Shown: positions 37,659 to 46,370, counted from the stretch's first letter. The stretch: 64,000 nucleotides of DNA from Chthoniobacter flavus (GCA_945878135.1 CAMDUL010000005.1:1-64000), one strand, 5' to 3'. Translations and numbers: made by a program. The notes: generated by a model from the sequence alone, not told the origin.

Positions 37659-38396
37659 TCAAATCATATACTCCGGCTCGCCCGACTGCTCGTGCAAGCC
37701 GCACTCGCGCTTCAAGCCGCTGAACCGCGTGTCTTCCGCCTTCATCCCGTCGGCATACCGCGTCGTGCTGTGGGTGTCCCCGATACTGACATAACCCTGC
37801 TCCCACAAAGGATGGTAAGGCAGGCCGTGCTCCGCGAGATATTCGCCGATCTGGCGGTCGGTCCAATCGACGATCGGGTGCAGTTTGAGGATGCGATTCT
37901 GGCGCTTGATCACGGCGAGGTCCTCGCGGGTCGAGGCATGTTCGCGGCGAAGCCCGGTGATCCACACCTTGGCGCCGATTTCGGCCAGGGCGCGATTCAT
38001 CGGTTCGACTTTGTTCAGCCGGCCGTATTTCTCCAGTCCCTCGACCCCTTGCTCCCACAGCTTGCCGTAGAGCGCCTCCTGCCGCGCCGCGGTCACCAGC
38101 GGGGCGTAAACCCGGAGGTTGAGCCCGAGCTTCCCGGTCAACTCCTCGGCAAAACGGTAGGTCTCGGGGAAAAGGTAACCCGTGTCGACGAACACGATCG
38201 GGATCCGGGGATCGATCTGCGTGACCAGATGCAGCATGACCGCCGCCTGCACGCCGAAGCTGGTGCTGAGCACGGCGTGCCCGCGGAATTGCTCCAGCGC
38301 CCAACGCACGCGCTCCGGGGCGCTGCGCGTCTCCAAGTCGCGGTTCCAATCCTCCAATTGCGCGGCGGACGGGAGGGTCTGTTCGTTCGAGGCCAT
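37659..38396 (-). CDS. cysH: Phosphoadenylyl-sulfate (PAPS) reductase CysH
   Basis: A 245-residue thioredoxin-dependent reductase that makes sulfite from PAPS for Cys synthesis. The PP-loop-like [33 protein letters not shown] and [12 protein letters not shown] are typical, and the catalytic Cys is in the C-terminal [10 protein letters not shown]. It lacks the CC...CxxC motif of Fe-S type APS reductases, so PAPS is the likely substrate. The start [11 protein letters not shown] was chosen; an upstream in-frame stretch overlaps the promoter gap. It is convergent with pdxA and divergent from the PfkB kinase gene. Confidence 0.93.
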   Translation of the reverse strand: MASNEQTLPSAAQLEDWNRDLETRSAPERVRWALEQFRGHAVLSTSFGVQAAVMLHLVTQIDPRIPIVFVDTGYLFPETYRFAEELTGKLGLNLRVYAPLVTAARQEALYGKLWEQGVEGLEKYGRLNKVEPMNRALAEIGAKVWITGLRREHASTREDLAVIKRQNRILKLHPIVDWTDRQIGEYLAEHGLPYHPLWEQGYVSIGDTHSTTRYADGMKAEDTRFSGLKRECGLHEQSGEPEYMI

Positions 38397-38497
38397 GACC
38401 GATCCTGCGGAATAAGGCCTCGTCCCCTCCAGGGCAAGACCAACCGCGCCGCTTTGCGCTTGAGGGGGCACCTTCCCCTTCCTAGGGTAGCCGTCCC

Positions 38498-39421
38498 ATG
38501 TCCGTCCTCATTGTCGGTTCCATCGCGCTCGACGACGTCAAAACACCCGTCGAGGAACGTTTCGATCTGCTCGGGGGCTCGGCCGCCTACGCGTCCGTCG
38601 CCGCCGGGTATTTCTCCCCGGTCAATCTCGTGGCCATCGTCGGCGAAGATTTTCCGTCCGACCACTGGAACTTCCTCCAAGGCCGCGGCATCAACCTCGA
38701 GGGCGTGCAGCGCGCCGCGGGCAAGACGTTCCGCTGGTCCGGCGAATACATGTGGGACATGAACACGCGCGAGACGCGCTCGGTCGCGCTCAATGTCTTC
38801 GAAACATTCTCGCCGAAGCTCCCGGACCATTTCAAATCATGCGACTACGTCCTCCTGGCCAACATCGCGCCGGATCTGCAGTTGCAAGTCCTCGACCAGA
38901 TGGACAAACCGAAATTCGTCATCGCCGACACGATGGACCTCTGGATCAACATCGCGCAACCCGCCCTGCTCGATCTGCTCAAGCGCGTCGACATGCTCAT
39001 CCTCAACGACAGCGAGGCGCGCGAACTGACCAAGGAAACCAGCCTGATCAAAGCCGGCAAAAAAATCCAATCCCTCGGACCCCGCATCGTCGCGGTGAAA
39101 AAAGGCGAGCACGGCTGTCTCCTTTTCGGGGAGGAAGACGATTTCTTCAGCTGCCCCGCCTACCCGCTGGAAGACATCCACGATCCGACCGGCGCGGGTG
39201 ACACCTTCGCCGGCGGCCTCACCGGCTACCTGGCCAGCCGCGACAACAGCCACGTCAGCTTCAAGACCCTCAAGACTGCCGTCGTGGTCGGCAGCGTGCT
39301 GGCCAGCTACAACGTGGAAGCTTTCAGCCTCGAGCGCATGCGCTCGGTCGAACAAAAAGACATTCTCTCCCGCTTCGCCGAATTCCAGGACCTCGCGCAC
39401 TTCGACGCGGATCTGCCGTAA
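38498..39421 (+). CDS. PfkB-family sugar/nucleoside kinase
   Basis: A 307-residue ribokinase-fold kinase. The N-terminal [14 protein letters not shown] and glycine pair [10 protein letters not shown], and the C-terminal signature [18 protein letters not shown] with catalytic Asp, place it in the PfkB family. NDSEARELT is also typical. The substrate cannot be deduced; adenosine, fructose or another sugar are options. There is no operon partner: cysH diverges upstream, and an inverted repeat separates its 3' end from the convergent DUF420 gene. Confidence 0.88.
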   Translation: MSVLIVGSIALDDVKTPVEERFDLLGGSAAYASVAAGYFSPVNLVAIVGEDFPSDHWNFLQGRGINLEGVQRAAGKTFRWSGEYMWDMNTRETRSVALNVFETFSPKLPDHFKSCDYVLLANIAPDLQLQVLDQMDKPKFVIADTMDLWINIAQPALLDLLKRVDMLILNDSEARELTKETSLIKAGKKIQSLGPRIVAVKKGEHGCLLFGEEDDFFSCPAYPLEDIHDPTGAGDTFAGGLTGYLASRDNSHVSFKTLKTAVVVGSVLASYNVEAFSLERMRSVEQKDILSRFAEFQDLAHFDADLP

Positions 39422-39434
39422 ACGGAGTTGAACA

Positions 39435-39491
39435 GAAGTTAACGAGGGAAACGAAGAGAAGACTTTGGACTTCGTTACCTTGGTTACCTTC
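39435..39491. repeat. Imperfect inverted repeat between convergent genes, terminator-like
   Basis: Arms 39435-39456 and 39470-39491 (22 bases each, about 17 of 22 complementary) flank a 13-base loop. The arms are rich in GTTAAC/GTTACC-like words and are AT-richer than the genes around them. The element starts 14 bases after the pfkB stop and ends 14 bases before the DUF420 stop, so it may end transcription in both directions. Confidence 0.6.
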
Positions 39492-39504
39492 CGTCGAAAA
39501 AATC

Positions 39505-39945
39505 TTACCCCGCCAACATGGCCGACGGGAACCAGACGTAGAGCATCAGATAGACAATCACGCCGGTCACCGAGACGTAGAGCCAGAGCGGGAGGGTGAT
39601 GCGGGCCCATTTGCGGTGGCGGTCGAAACGTGCGCGGAGCGCGGGGATGACCGTCATGATGACCAGCGGCACGATGGCCGCCGCGAGGATGACGTGGGTG
39701 ATGAGGATGAAAAAATAAAGCGGACGGATGAAGGGATGCTCGTAGGTGAAGCGGATCGATCCGACGTGGTAGTGGTAGACGACGTAGCAGGCGAGGAACA
39801 CCGCCGAGACGGTCAGCGCGGAGACCATGCAGATGATGTGCTGTCGTTTGCGCTCATGCTTGATGAACCACCACCCCGCGAGAAGAAGGAGGGTGCAGAG
39901 GGAATTGAGGCTGGCGTTGACCGCCGGGAGGTCGGTGACGCTCAT
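39505..39945 (-). CDS. ctaM: DUF420 membrane protein (CtaM-like oxidase assembly factor)
   Basis: A 146-residue protein with four predicted membrane segments and conserved His residues (ACYVVYHYHVGSIRF, ITHVILAAAIVPLVIM, RHRKWARITLPLWLYVSVTG in part). DUF420/CtaM is needed for heme-copper oxidase activity in Staphylococcus aureus. Here it ends the oxidase cluster, which supports that role. The start MSVTDLPAVNASLN overlaps the stop of the small protein upstream as ATGA. The symbol is given by family resemblance. Confidence 0.8.
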   Translation of the reverse strand: MSVTDLPAVNASLNSLCTLLLLAGWWFIKHERKRQHIICMVSALTVSAVFLACYVVYHYHVGSIRFTYEHPFIRPLYFFILITHVILAAAIVPLVIMTVIPALRARFDRHRKWARITLPLWLYVSVTGVIVYLMLYVWFPSAMLAG

Positions 39946-40178
39946 CCGGCCGAACTGTGACGAGCGTCCACTGCCTTGATCGTCTTCATGACAAACCATC
40001 CCAAACCGCTGCAGAGGGCGAAAAGAAAGGCGAGCATGACGACCACACCCCACGAGAAGGCGAATCCGGCCATGACCGTGGTATCTTCGATCTCTTCGCT
40101 GATGACCCGGCAACCGGCGCAGGCCCAAGCAGGCGCGTTGAGCAACAGGGTGGCGAGGATGGCGGCGGGGAATCTCAC
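39942..40178 (-). CDS. Small exported membrane protein with CAGC motif
   Basis: A 78-residue protein starting at GTG (VRFPAAILATLLLNAPAWA, a signal peptide), then CAGCRVISEEIED, one membrane helix (about 38-62, FSWGVVVMLAFLFALCSGLG in part) and a short basic tail. I do not recognise the family. The CxxC after signal cleavage could bind copper or form a disulfide, which fits its place between sco and the DUF420 gene. It overlaps the DUF420 start as ATGA. The coding call rests on the overlap and the hydrophobic pattern. Confidence 0.65.
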   Translation of the reverse strand: MRFPAAILATLLLNAPAWACAGCRVISEEIEDTTVMAGFAFSWGVVVMLAFLFALCSGLGWFVMKTIKAVDARHSSAG

Positions 40179-40225
40179 GGGGCCAAAATAGCCACTGCCG
40201 CGATGTAGGGCAAGTTGTTGGTCAT

Positions 40226-40261
40226 TAAAGTAGAAGCGGCGGGGACGCCGCTTCTACTTTA
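40226..40261. repeat. Perfect palindromic repeat overlapping the sco 3' end
   Basis: Arms TAAAGTAGAAGCGGCG (40226-40241) and its perfect complement (40246-40261) flank a 4-base loop. A 28-base part is identical to the right arm and following base of the element at 59548-59615. The sco stop codon and its last two sense codons (GTA AAG TAG) lie inside the right arm. It may act as a terminator, and it looks like a mobile or REP-type intergenic repeat. Confidence 0.85.
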
Positions 40262-40868
40262 CCGAGGCCCCGCCCTGCTCCCGCAACAGATTGCCCGTAT
40301 CCATGAGAATCTTCGGAATCAGCTCCGGATCCTCCAGCATCCGCGCGCTGCGCACCATGCCGTTGCCGTCGACCACGAGGAACATGGTGCCGTGGACCGG
40401 TTCGCCGTTTTCTTCGGCCAGATGCTGCATGAAACCCTCGGTGACCAATTTTTCGATCACCGCCTGGTCTCCAGTGAGGAATTTCCAGCGCTCCGGATCG
40501 GCAAAATTCGCCTCGGCATAAGCCTTAAGCACTTCGGGCGTGTCGTGGGCCGGGTCGACCGTGACCGAGACGAGTTTGACGTCCGGAGTTTTGACCAGCG
40601 CCTTTTGCATTTCGAGCATGCGGGCGGTCATAAGCGGGCACGGGCCTTTGCAGCGCGTGAAGACAAAGTCGGCGATCCAGATTTTCCCGCGCAAGTCGGC
40701 ATTGGTCACGGTTTGTCCGTTCTGGTCGACGAGCGAAAAGGGGGGCACCGCGCGGATGACCGGCAACTGCTCGACGTCACGCCGCACCGAGGCCTGCCAC
40801 ATGGAATAGCCCATGGTCACGGCAAGGACGAAGCCGAGGAAGGCACCGGCCCACGCGAGACCCCGCAT
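40254..40868 (-). CDS. sco: SCO1/SenC/PrrC family copper chaperone
   Basis: A 204-residue membrane-anchored thioredoxin-fold protein that loads copper into the Cu-A site of CoxB. One N-terminal helix (about 4-24) is followed by a Sco domain with the copper-binding CxxxC at Cys 73 and Cys 77 (FTRCKGPCPLM) and a His in VHGTMFLVVDG. The start ATG 40868 was chosen; GTG 40880 in frame is possible. It follows coxC by 35 bases. The final residues and stop are supplied by the palindromic repeat at 40226-40261. Confidence 0.92.
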   Translation of the reverse strand: MRGLAWAGAFLGFVLAVTMGYSMWQASVRRDVEQLPVIRAVPPFSLVDQNGQTVTNADLRGKIWIADFVFTRCKGPCPLMTARMLEMQKALVKTPDVKLVSVTVDPAHDTPEVLKAYAEANFADPERWKFLTGDQAVIEKLVTEGFMQHLAEENGEPVHGTMFLVVDGNGMVRSARMLEDPELIPKILMDTGNLLREQGGASVK

Positions 40869-40903
40869 CCGCGAGGCCACGATGTTGTTCTGACGGTGGT
40901 CGC

Positions 40904-41494
40904 TCAAACCAGATAAAGCACCGAGTAAAGGAACAGCCAGACCACGTCGACGAAGTGCCAATACATGCCCGCGAGGATCAGATAGGTGTGGCTCTGCGCG
41001 GTGTAAGCGCCGCCCAACTGGCGGATGAGGGCCCAGGCGATCATGAGCACTCCGACCAAGACGTGAAGTCCGTGGAATCCGGTGAGCACGAAGAACGAGG
41101 ATCCGTAGGCGCCGCCCGTGTTGAACCACAGGCCCTCATGGTGCATGTGATACCACTCGTAGGCTTGGATGCAGAGGAAGAGGGAGCCGAGCAGCACGGT
41201 GAGGAAGAGCCACGCGGTTCCCTTCTTGCCTTTCTTCACCGCCACCTCGGCGGCGTGGTAGGTGAAGCTGCTGGCGATGAGGAAGACGGTATTGATCCCG
41301 GTCAGAACGACCGGCAACTTCGGCAGGTCGGGCGACGGAGGCCAGGCCGGCGAACTCAGGCGCAGGACGATGTACCCGGCGATGAGCCCGGCGAAGAGCA
41401 TGGCCTCGGAGGCGAGGAAAATGGTCATGCCGAAAACCGCCGTGCGCGGCGGGGCATGGGGGGTTTCGTGGGCGGTCAGGGCGGCGGTGCTCAT
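40904..41494 (-). CDS. coxC: Cytochrome c oxidase subunit III (CoxC/CtaE)
   Basis: A 196-residue integral membrane protein with five predicted helices, the short form of subunit III. VFGMTIFLASEAMLFAGLIAGY (in part), the conserved Glu in LASEAM, LTGFHGLHVLVG and YWHFVDVVWLFLYSVLYL are signatures. It stabilises subunit I and proton uptake in the aa3-type oxidase. It is 12 bases after the 38-residue membrane peptide gene and precedes sco. The split coxBA ... coxC order, with ctaA and ctaB between, is found in several phyla. Confidence 0.94.
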   Translation of the reverse strand: MSTAALTAHETPHAPPRTAVFGMTIFLASEAMLFAGLIAGYIVLRLSSPAWPPSPDLPKLPVVLTGINTVFLIASSFTYHAAEVAVKKGKKGTAWLFLTVLLGSLFLCIQAYEWYHMHHEGLWFNTGGAYGSSFFVLTGFHGLHVLVGVLMIAWALIRQLGGAYTAQSHTYLILAGMYWHFVDVVWLFLYSVLYLV

Positions 41495-41506
41495 GGTTGG
41501 GTTATT

Positions 41507-41623
41507 TCAGGTGAAAAAGGTTTTCCAGACAATGACCAAGGCGCAGAGCAGCAGGGCAAACACCGCGAGACCCGCGAGCACGCGGCGGTTGGCTTGGCGG
41601 ATTTTGGCATCGGGCGGGTTCAT
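41507..41623 (-). CDS. 38-residue single-helix membrane peptide between ctaB and coxC
   Basis: The frame reads MNPPDAKIRQANRRVLAGL then AVFALLLCALVIVWKTFFT and a stop. It begins with an ATG directly abutting the ctaB stop (TGAATG) and ends 12 bases before coxC. A basic N-terminus and one membrane helix resemble the small CoxF-like or assembly peptides seen in oxidase operons. The gap between ctaB and coxC has no other use. I infer coding from spacing, start position and composition; no family is recognised. Confidence 0.65.
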   Translation of the reverse strand: MNPPDAKIRQANRRVLAGLAVFALLLCALVIVWKTFFT

Positions 41624-42511
41624 TCATCGGGCCAGGACCATCAGGGCGAGGAGGAGCGGCAAGTAAGCGATGGACCCGAGGAAAAGCCAGCGGGCCGCGG
41701 GGACCGAGCCGCCACTCACCGCGAAATTGGCCGCCATGGAAGCGAATCCCGCCCCGAGCAGCAGGGCACCGTAAAAGTAGACGGCGGAATAATCGAAGAA
41801 AACGGACGGCAGCAAACTCACCGCGAGCAAGGCCAGCGCGTAGAGGAAGGCCTGGCGTCCGGTCACCGCGCCGCTTTCGTCGTTTTCCGAAAGCATTTTG
41901 AATCCGGCCTGCGCGTAATCCCCGCGGTAAAGCCAGGCAATGGCGAGGAAGTGCGGCATTTGCCAGAGGAACAAGATGGCGAAAAGGGTCAGTCCTTCGG
42001 CATTGACCGAGCCGCGGGCCGCGGTCCAGCCGATGAGCGGCGGCAAGGCGCCGGGCACCGCACCGACGATCGTGTTGAGCGTGGTGACGCGTTTGAGCGG
42101 CGTGTAAACGAGGATGTAGAAAATGATCGTGGTCGCCGCGAGACCGGCGGCGAGGAGGTTGGCGAAGAGGGCGAGGCAGAGGACGCCGCTGAAGGACAGA
42201 ACGAGTCCGGTGAGCAAGGCGTCCGAGGCCGCCATGCGTCCGGCCGGCAGCGGACGGTCCTGCGTGCGTTTCATCCGCGCGTCGAGATCGCGTTCCCACC
42301 ATTGGTTGAGCGCCGCGGCCCCGGCCGCGCTCAAGGCCGTGCCGCCGAGCGTGGCGGCAAGGAGCAGCCAGCTCCAACTCCCCTGCACGCCGAGGGCGAA
42401 GCCGGCCATGGCCGTGGCCACGGTCAACAGGCTGAGGCGCGCTTTGACCAACTCGGCCAGATCGGCCGCGGCGGAGGCCGCACGGGGACGGGTTTGGACG
42501 GTGGATTTCAT
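41624..42511 (-). CDS. ctaB: Protoheme IX farnesyltransferase (heme O synthase) CtaB
   Basis: A 295-residue UbiA-family prenyltransferase with about eight to nine membrane helices that adds a farnesyl group to heme b. The Asp-rich motif NQWWERDLDARMKRTQDRPL (in part, about 70-90) and YILVYTPLKRVTTLNTIVGA (in part) identify CtaB. The start MKSTVQTRPRA overlaps the ctaA stop by one base (TGATG). The next small gene abuts its stop. With CtaA it supplies heme A to the aa3-type oxidase. Confidence 0.95.
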   Translation of the reverse strand: MKSTVQTRPRAASAAADLAELVKARLSLLTVATAMAGFALGVQGSWSWLLLAATLGGTALSAAGAAALNQWWERDLDARMKRTQDRPLPAGRMAASDALLTGLVLSFSGVLCLALFANLLAAGLAATTIIFYILVYTPLKRVTTLNTIVGAVPGALPPLIGWTAARGSVNAEGLTLFAILFLWQMPHFLAIAWLYRGDYAQAGFKMLSENDESGAVTGRQAFLYALALLAVSLLPSVFFDYSAVYFYGALLLGAGFASMAANFAVSGGSVPAARWLFLGSIAYLPLLLALMVLAR

Positions 42512-43527
42512 CAGGCAGGCACGAGGGTTTCTTTCTCCCGCTTGAGCTGGGCGGCCCGGGGGGAGAAGGATCCGACGAGAAAACACTGGGCCACGCCCAA
42601 AAACAAGATCAGGGCCCCCACCGCGACATGAGCGGTGGTCACATCGGCGGCCTTGTTCGACCAGACGGTCCAAGCGCCAAGAGCGATCTGCAGGACGACC
42701 AGCGCCGCCCACCAGCGGGAAGCGATGCGCACACCCATGGCGGCGCGGCGGGCTTTCCAGAGATAGACGATGAAGAGCCCGGCCAGCACCACGGCCATCA
42801 AGCGGTGGAGCATCTGCAGATGGATGTGACCGAGGGTGGTCGGCACCTCACCGGAGGCGATGCGCTGCGCGTTGATGGCGGACAATTGCCCGGCATCGAG
42901 CAGCGGCCAGACTTGCCCGTAGGCCAGCGGGAAATCGTGGATGGATAAACCCGCATGCTCGTGCCGCATGGTCGCGCCGAGGGCGAGTTGCACGTAGACG
43001 AGGATGGTCAGGACAACGACCCAACGCATCAGACCGGGCGCGTGCCAGCGCCAACGCGCGCCGCCGGTGGCGAAGGCTCTGCTCGTGGCGATACAGATGA
43101 CCACGAGCAGCGAAATGTAAGCCTGGGCCAGCATGCCATGGAAAATGCCGAGTTCGTCCAGGATCATGGTGACGCGCAACCCGCCGAGCACACCCTGCAC
43201 TATGACGGTAGCTACCGCGATGTAGCCGAGGACGCGGACCCATTTGCGCGGCTCAGCCATCCAGAGCGAGACAGCGAGAATGATAGTCATCAGTCCGACA
43301 CCGGACGCAATCAAGCGGTGGACGTGTTCGTAGAAAATCCCGCCGACCCAGCGCGAGAGCGGGAAGAGGAACATATTGTAGCCGTAGCTGTTCGGCCAGT
43401 CGGGGACGGTCATGCCCACGCCCTTCGAGGTGACGAGCCCGCCGCTGAGGAGCAGGATGAAGGCGGCGACCGCCGTGGCCAGGGCGTAGGCGAAGACCAG
43501 GGTGCGGGCGGTGCCGTAGTGGTTCAT
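42511..43527 (-). CDS. ctaA: Heme A synthase CtaA
   Basis: A 338-residue membrane protein with about eight helices that oxidises heme O to heme A. Conserved His residues lie in FYEHVHRLIASGVG, LGIFHGMLAQAY, LQMLHRLMAVVLAG and VTTAHVAVGALILF, and the early GGLVTSKGVGMTVPDWP is typical. It overlaps ctaB by one base. The gap upstream to coxA holds a perfect 24-bp-arm inverted repeat, so ctaAB-coxC-sco may be partly uncoupled from coxBA. The Val-Ile pair near 43201-43206 uses GTC-ATA. Confidence 0.93.
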   Translation of the reverse strand: MNHYGTARTLVFAYALATAVAAFILLLSGGLVTSKGVGMTVPDWPNSYGYNMFLFPLSRWVGGIFYEHVHRLIASGVGLMTIILAVSLWMAEPRKWVRVLGYIAVATVIVQGVLGGLRVTMILDELGIFHGMLAQAYISLLVVICIATSRAFATGGARWRWHAPGLMRWVVVLTILVYVQLALGATMRHEHAGLSIHDFPLAYGQVWPLLDAGQLSAINAQRIASGEVPTTLGHIHLQMLHRLMAVVLAGLFIVYLWKARRAAMGVRIASRWWAALVVLQIALGAWTVWSNKAADVTTAHVAVGALILFLGVAQCFLVGSFSPRAAQLKREKETLVPA

Positions 43528-43557
43528 GAGAGGAGCGACCGAACAGATGCCATTGCT

Positions 43558-43635
43558 TTTTGTAGCGGCGGTCTGTGACCGTCGGTGCCTTGCTTCCCTG
43601 AATTGTTCCGGCGGTCACAGACCGCCGCTACAAAA
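43558..43635. repeat. Perfect 24-bp-arm inverted repeat between coxA and ctaA
   Basis: Arms 43558-43581 and 43612-43635 are exact complements, separated by 30 bases. The arms begin TTTTGTAGCGGCGGTC and end CTGTGACCG. The outer TTTT/AAAA and the strong stem make it a candidate bidirectional terminator or mRNA-stabilising hairpin downstream of coxA. It resembles, but is not the same as, the AAGTAGAAGCGGCG repeat at 40226 and 59548. It fills most of the 151-base gap. Confidence 0.85.
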
Positions 43636-43678
43636 CCAGGTCGAGATCCGCCAGACACCCCGCGGCTCATGGCGGACC

Positions 43679-45457
43679 TCAATGCACCTCCAACCGCGCG
43701 CCCTCGGGGGCTTTCTCATTCTGCGGAAGGTAGTCTTTGTCCATCCCCGGCACGCTGTACTCGTAGGGGCCGTTGTAGACGGTCGGGGTCACGTCGAAAT
43801 TGCCGTGGCCGGGAGGCGACGGGACGGTCCACTCGAGGGTGGTCGCGTTCCACGGATTTTTGCCGGCCGGCTTGCCGTGGCGGATGCTCCAGATGAAGTT
43901 CCAGATGAAGATGAAGGTGGCCAGGCCCATGCCGAAGGCGGCCCAGCTGACGAAGACGTTGATCGGTTGCAGCGCGCGCAGGTGTTCGTAAACCATCGGG
44001 TCCGCGATGCGGCGCATCATCCCGCCCAACCCGAGGTTGTGCATCGGGAAGAAGGTCAGGTTGAAGAAGATGAAGGTGGCGAAGAAGTGAATCTTGCCCC
44101 ACGTCTCGTTCATCATGCGTCCGAACATTTTCGGATACCAGAAGTAGATCGCGGCAAAGGCGCCGAAGAGGCTGCCGCCGAAGAGCACGTAGTGGATGTG
44201 CGCGACAATGAAATAGGAGTTGTGGACGAACAGGTCGACCGGCGTGGAGGCCATGAAGATGCCGCTCAATCCGCCGATGACGAACATCGAGACGAAGGCC
44301 AGGGCGAAGAGCATCGGCGTGGTGAACTCGATCGAGCCGCGCCAGACCGTGCCCATCCAGTTGAAAGTTTTGATCGCGGAGGGCACGGCGATGATCATGG
44401 TCGAGACGGAGAAAGCCGCGCCGAGAGTGAGGTTCATGCCGCTGACGAACATGTGGTGGCCCCAGACGATGAAGCCGAGGAAGCCGATGGCCACCATGGC
44501 CCAGACCATCGCTTTGTAGCCGAAGATGGGCTTGCGGGCGAAGACGGGGAGGATTTCCGAGACGAGGCCCATGGCCGGCAGGATCATGATGTAGACCTCG
44601 GGGTGGCCGAAGAACCAGAAAAGGTGCTGCCAGAGGAGCGGTTGTCCGCCCTGCGCGGCGAAGAAGGTCGTGCCGAAATTCAGGTCGGTGAAAAGCATGG
44701 CCGCCGCGGCCGAGAGGACGGGCACGGCGAGGATGAGGAGCCACGCGGTGAGGAAAAGGGCCCAGACGGAGAGCGGGAGACGGAACATGGTCATGCCCGG
44801 CGCGCGCATGTTGATGATCGTCGTGATGTAGTTGGTCGCGCCGGCGATGGACGAGAGACCGTTGATGAACAAGCCGACGCACCAGAGGCTCTGGCCGATC
44901 TGCGTGTTGTTGTTGTAAGCCGCGGTGGAACTGAGTGGCGCGTAGGCCGTCCATCCCGACTGCGCCGCGCCGCCGTCGACGAAGAAACTGGCCAGGATGA
45001 CGATGCCCGAGAGCACGTAGAGCCAGTAGCTCATCGCGTTGAGCGTGGGGAAAGCCATGTCCCCCGCCCCGATTTTCAGCGGAATCAGATAATTGCCGAA
45101 GCCGCCGATGAGCAGGGGCATGACGACGAGAAACACCATGACCGTGGCGTGCATGGTGAAGAGCATGTTGTAGCCGCCGGGCAGAATGACGCCGTCGACC
45201 GCCACGGTGGACGGAAGGAGCGCGCCGATGAGCGGCACTTGCATGCCCGGGTAGGCGAGCTGGAAGCGGATACCCATGGCCAGGAGGCCGCCGATGAAGA
45301 GGAAGAAGAAACTGGTCCAGAGATACTGCAGCCCGATCATCTTGTGATCGAGCGACCAGATGTATTTGGAAAAGAAGCTCTGCTCGTGTCCGTGGTGTCC
45401 GTGCTCGGCGGAGGCCGGGGCGGCATGGGGGACGAAGGTCGTGGCGCTCGTGCTCAT
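43679..45457 (-). CDS. coxA: Cytochrome c oxidase subunit I (aa3-type)
   Basis: A 592-residue heme-copper oxidase subunit with 12 or more helices. The heme a ligand region LFTMHATVMVF, the Cu-B/tyrosine region WFFGHPEVYIMILPAMG, the His pair VWGHHMFVSGMNLT and the heme ligands in SYFIVAHIHYVLFGGSLFG are clear. The HPEVY motif places it in the A family. An N-terminal His-rich segment (AEHGHHGHE) precedes the first helix. It overlaps coxB as ATGA. The C-terminal stretch after residue 540 is periplasmic or cytosolic and hydrophilic. Confidence 0.97.
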   Translation of the reverse strand: MSTSATTFVPHAAPASAEHGHHGHEQSFFSKYIWSLDHKMIGLQYLWTSFFFLFIGGLLAMGIRFQLAYPGMQVPLIGALLPSTVAVDGVILPGGYNMLFTMHATVMVFLVVMPLLIGGFGNYLIPLKIGAGDMAFPTLNAMSYWLYVLSGIVILASFFVDGGAAQSGWTAYAPLSSTAAYNNNTQIGQSLWCVGLFINGLSSIAGATNYITTIINMRAPGMTMFRLPLSVWALFLTAWLLILAVPVLSAAAAMLFTDLNFGTTFFAAQGGQPLLWQHLFWFFGHPEVYIMILPAMGLVSEILPVFARKPIFGYKAMVWAMVAIGFLGFIVWGHHMFVSGMNLTLGAAFSVSTMIIAVPSAIKTFNWMGTVWRGSIEFTTPMLFALAFVSMFVIGGLSGIFMASTPVDLFVHNSYFIVAHIHYVLFGGSLFGAFAAIYFWYPKMFGRMMNETWGKIHFFATFIFFNLTFFPMHNLGLGGMMRRIADPMVYEHLRALQPINVFVSWAAFGMGLATFIFIWNFIWSIRHGKPAGKNPWNATTLEWTVPSPPGHGNFDVTPTVYNGPYEYSVPGMDKDYLPQNEKAPEGARLEVH

Positions 45458-46368
45458 AGTTTGTTTTCTTTGTTACGCGGGTTGTCGCCCGCCGGATGGG
45501 TGGAAGCGGTGGACGTGCGCAGGGCACGCGCGCCGGCGGCGGCCTTGGCCTCCTCGGCCTTGGCTTGGATTTTGCCGGACTGCCATTTTTCGAACTCCTC
45601 CTGCGTGACCACGCGGATCGGGGCCTTCATGTTGTAGTGACCCGACCCGCAGATCTGGCTGCAGGCCAATTCGAAATTGCCCGTGCGCGTCGGCTCGAAC
45701 CAGACCCATGCAATGGTGCGGCCGGGCACCGCGGCTTGGTAAAGGCGGAACTGCGGGACGTAGAACGAATGGATGACGTCGCGCGAGTGGAGGTAGATGT
45801 GGACAGGTCTGTTGACCGGAATGACCAGTTCCGTGCTGGAAAAATCGTCATCGCCCGCCGCGTCGTCCGGCACGAGGCCGAATTTGTTGTCCACCGAATA
45901 GCTGTGCACATCGACCTTGCCGAGTTGACCGTCAGCCCCGGCATAACGCATGTCCCAGCCGAACTGGTAGCTGACCACATCGACTTTGACCGAATTCTCC
46001 GGCGGCGGACTGTGCAGTTCGCTCCACAGCCGGTTGCTGTAGATGACGAGGCCGAGGAAGATCGCCGTGGGAATCGCCGTCCAGATGATCTCGAGCTTGT
46101 TGTTGCCGTGGCTGTAGTAAGCCTTCGAGCCGGGACGCTTGCGGTATTTGACCAGGTAGTAAATGTAAACGGTCTGGGTGAGGACAAAGACCGCCGCGGT
46201 GAGGTAGAAAATGAAATTGAGCAGCGTGTCGATTTTCTTCGCCCCGACGGTGGCCGCTTCCGGTGCCCAGTAAAGATTGGTCTCGCGAACTTCGGCCATG
46301 ACGTCGAACGCGCCCGCCAGCAGGAAGATGGCGGCGCCGAAAAGAAATTTGCAGGGAACGCTTCGCAT
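45454..46368 (-). CDS. coxB: Cytochrome c oxidase subunit II (Cu-A type)
   Basis: A 304-residue subunit that receives electrons at the Cu-A site. A signal peptide (MRSVPCKFLFGAAIFLLAGA in part) and two membrane helices (about 50-72 and 92-112) precede a cupredoxin domain. The Cu-A ligands are in ELACSQICGSGHYNMKAP and the upstream His is in DVIHSFYVPQFR. There is no fused cytochrome c domain, so a separate c-type cytochrome must donate. The C-terminal 35 residues are Ala/Lys-rich. It starts 2 bases after the CcoP-like gene and overlaps coxA. Confidence 0.96.
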   Translation of the reverse strand: MRSVPCKFLFGAAIFLLAGAFDVMAEVRETNLYWAPEAATVGAKKIDTLLNFIFYLTAAVFVLTQTVYIYYLVKYRKRPGSKAYYSHGNNKLEIIWTAIPTAIFLGLVIYSNRLWSELHSPPPENSVKVDVVSYQFGWDMRYAGADGQLGKVDVHSYSVDNKFGLVPDDAAGDDDFSSTELVIPVNRPVHIYLHSRDVIHSFYVPQFRLYQAAVPGRTIAWVWFEPTRTGNFELACSQICGSGHYNMKAPIRVVTQEEFEKWQSGKIQAKAEEAKAAAGARALRTSTASTHPAGDNPRNKENKL

Positions 46369-46370
46369 GG

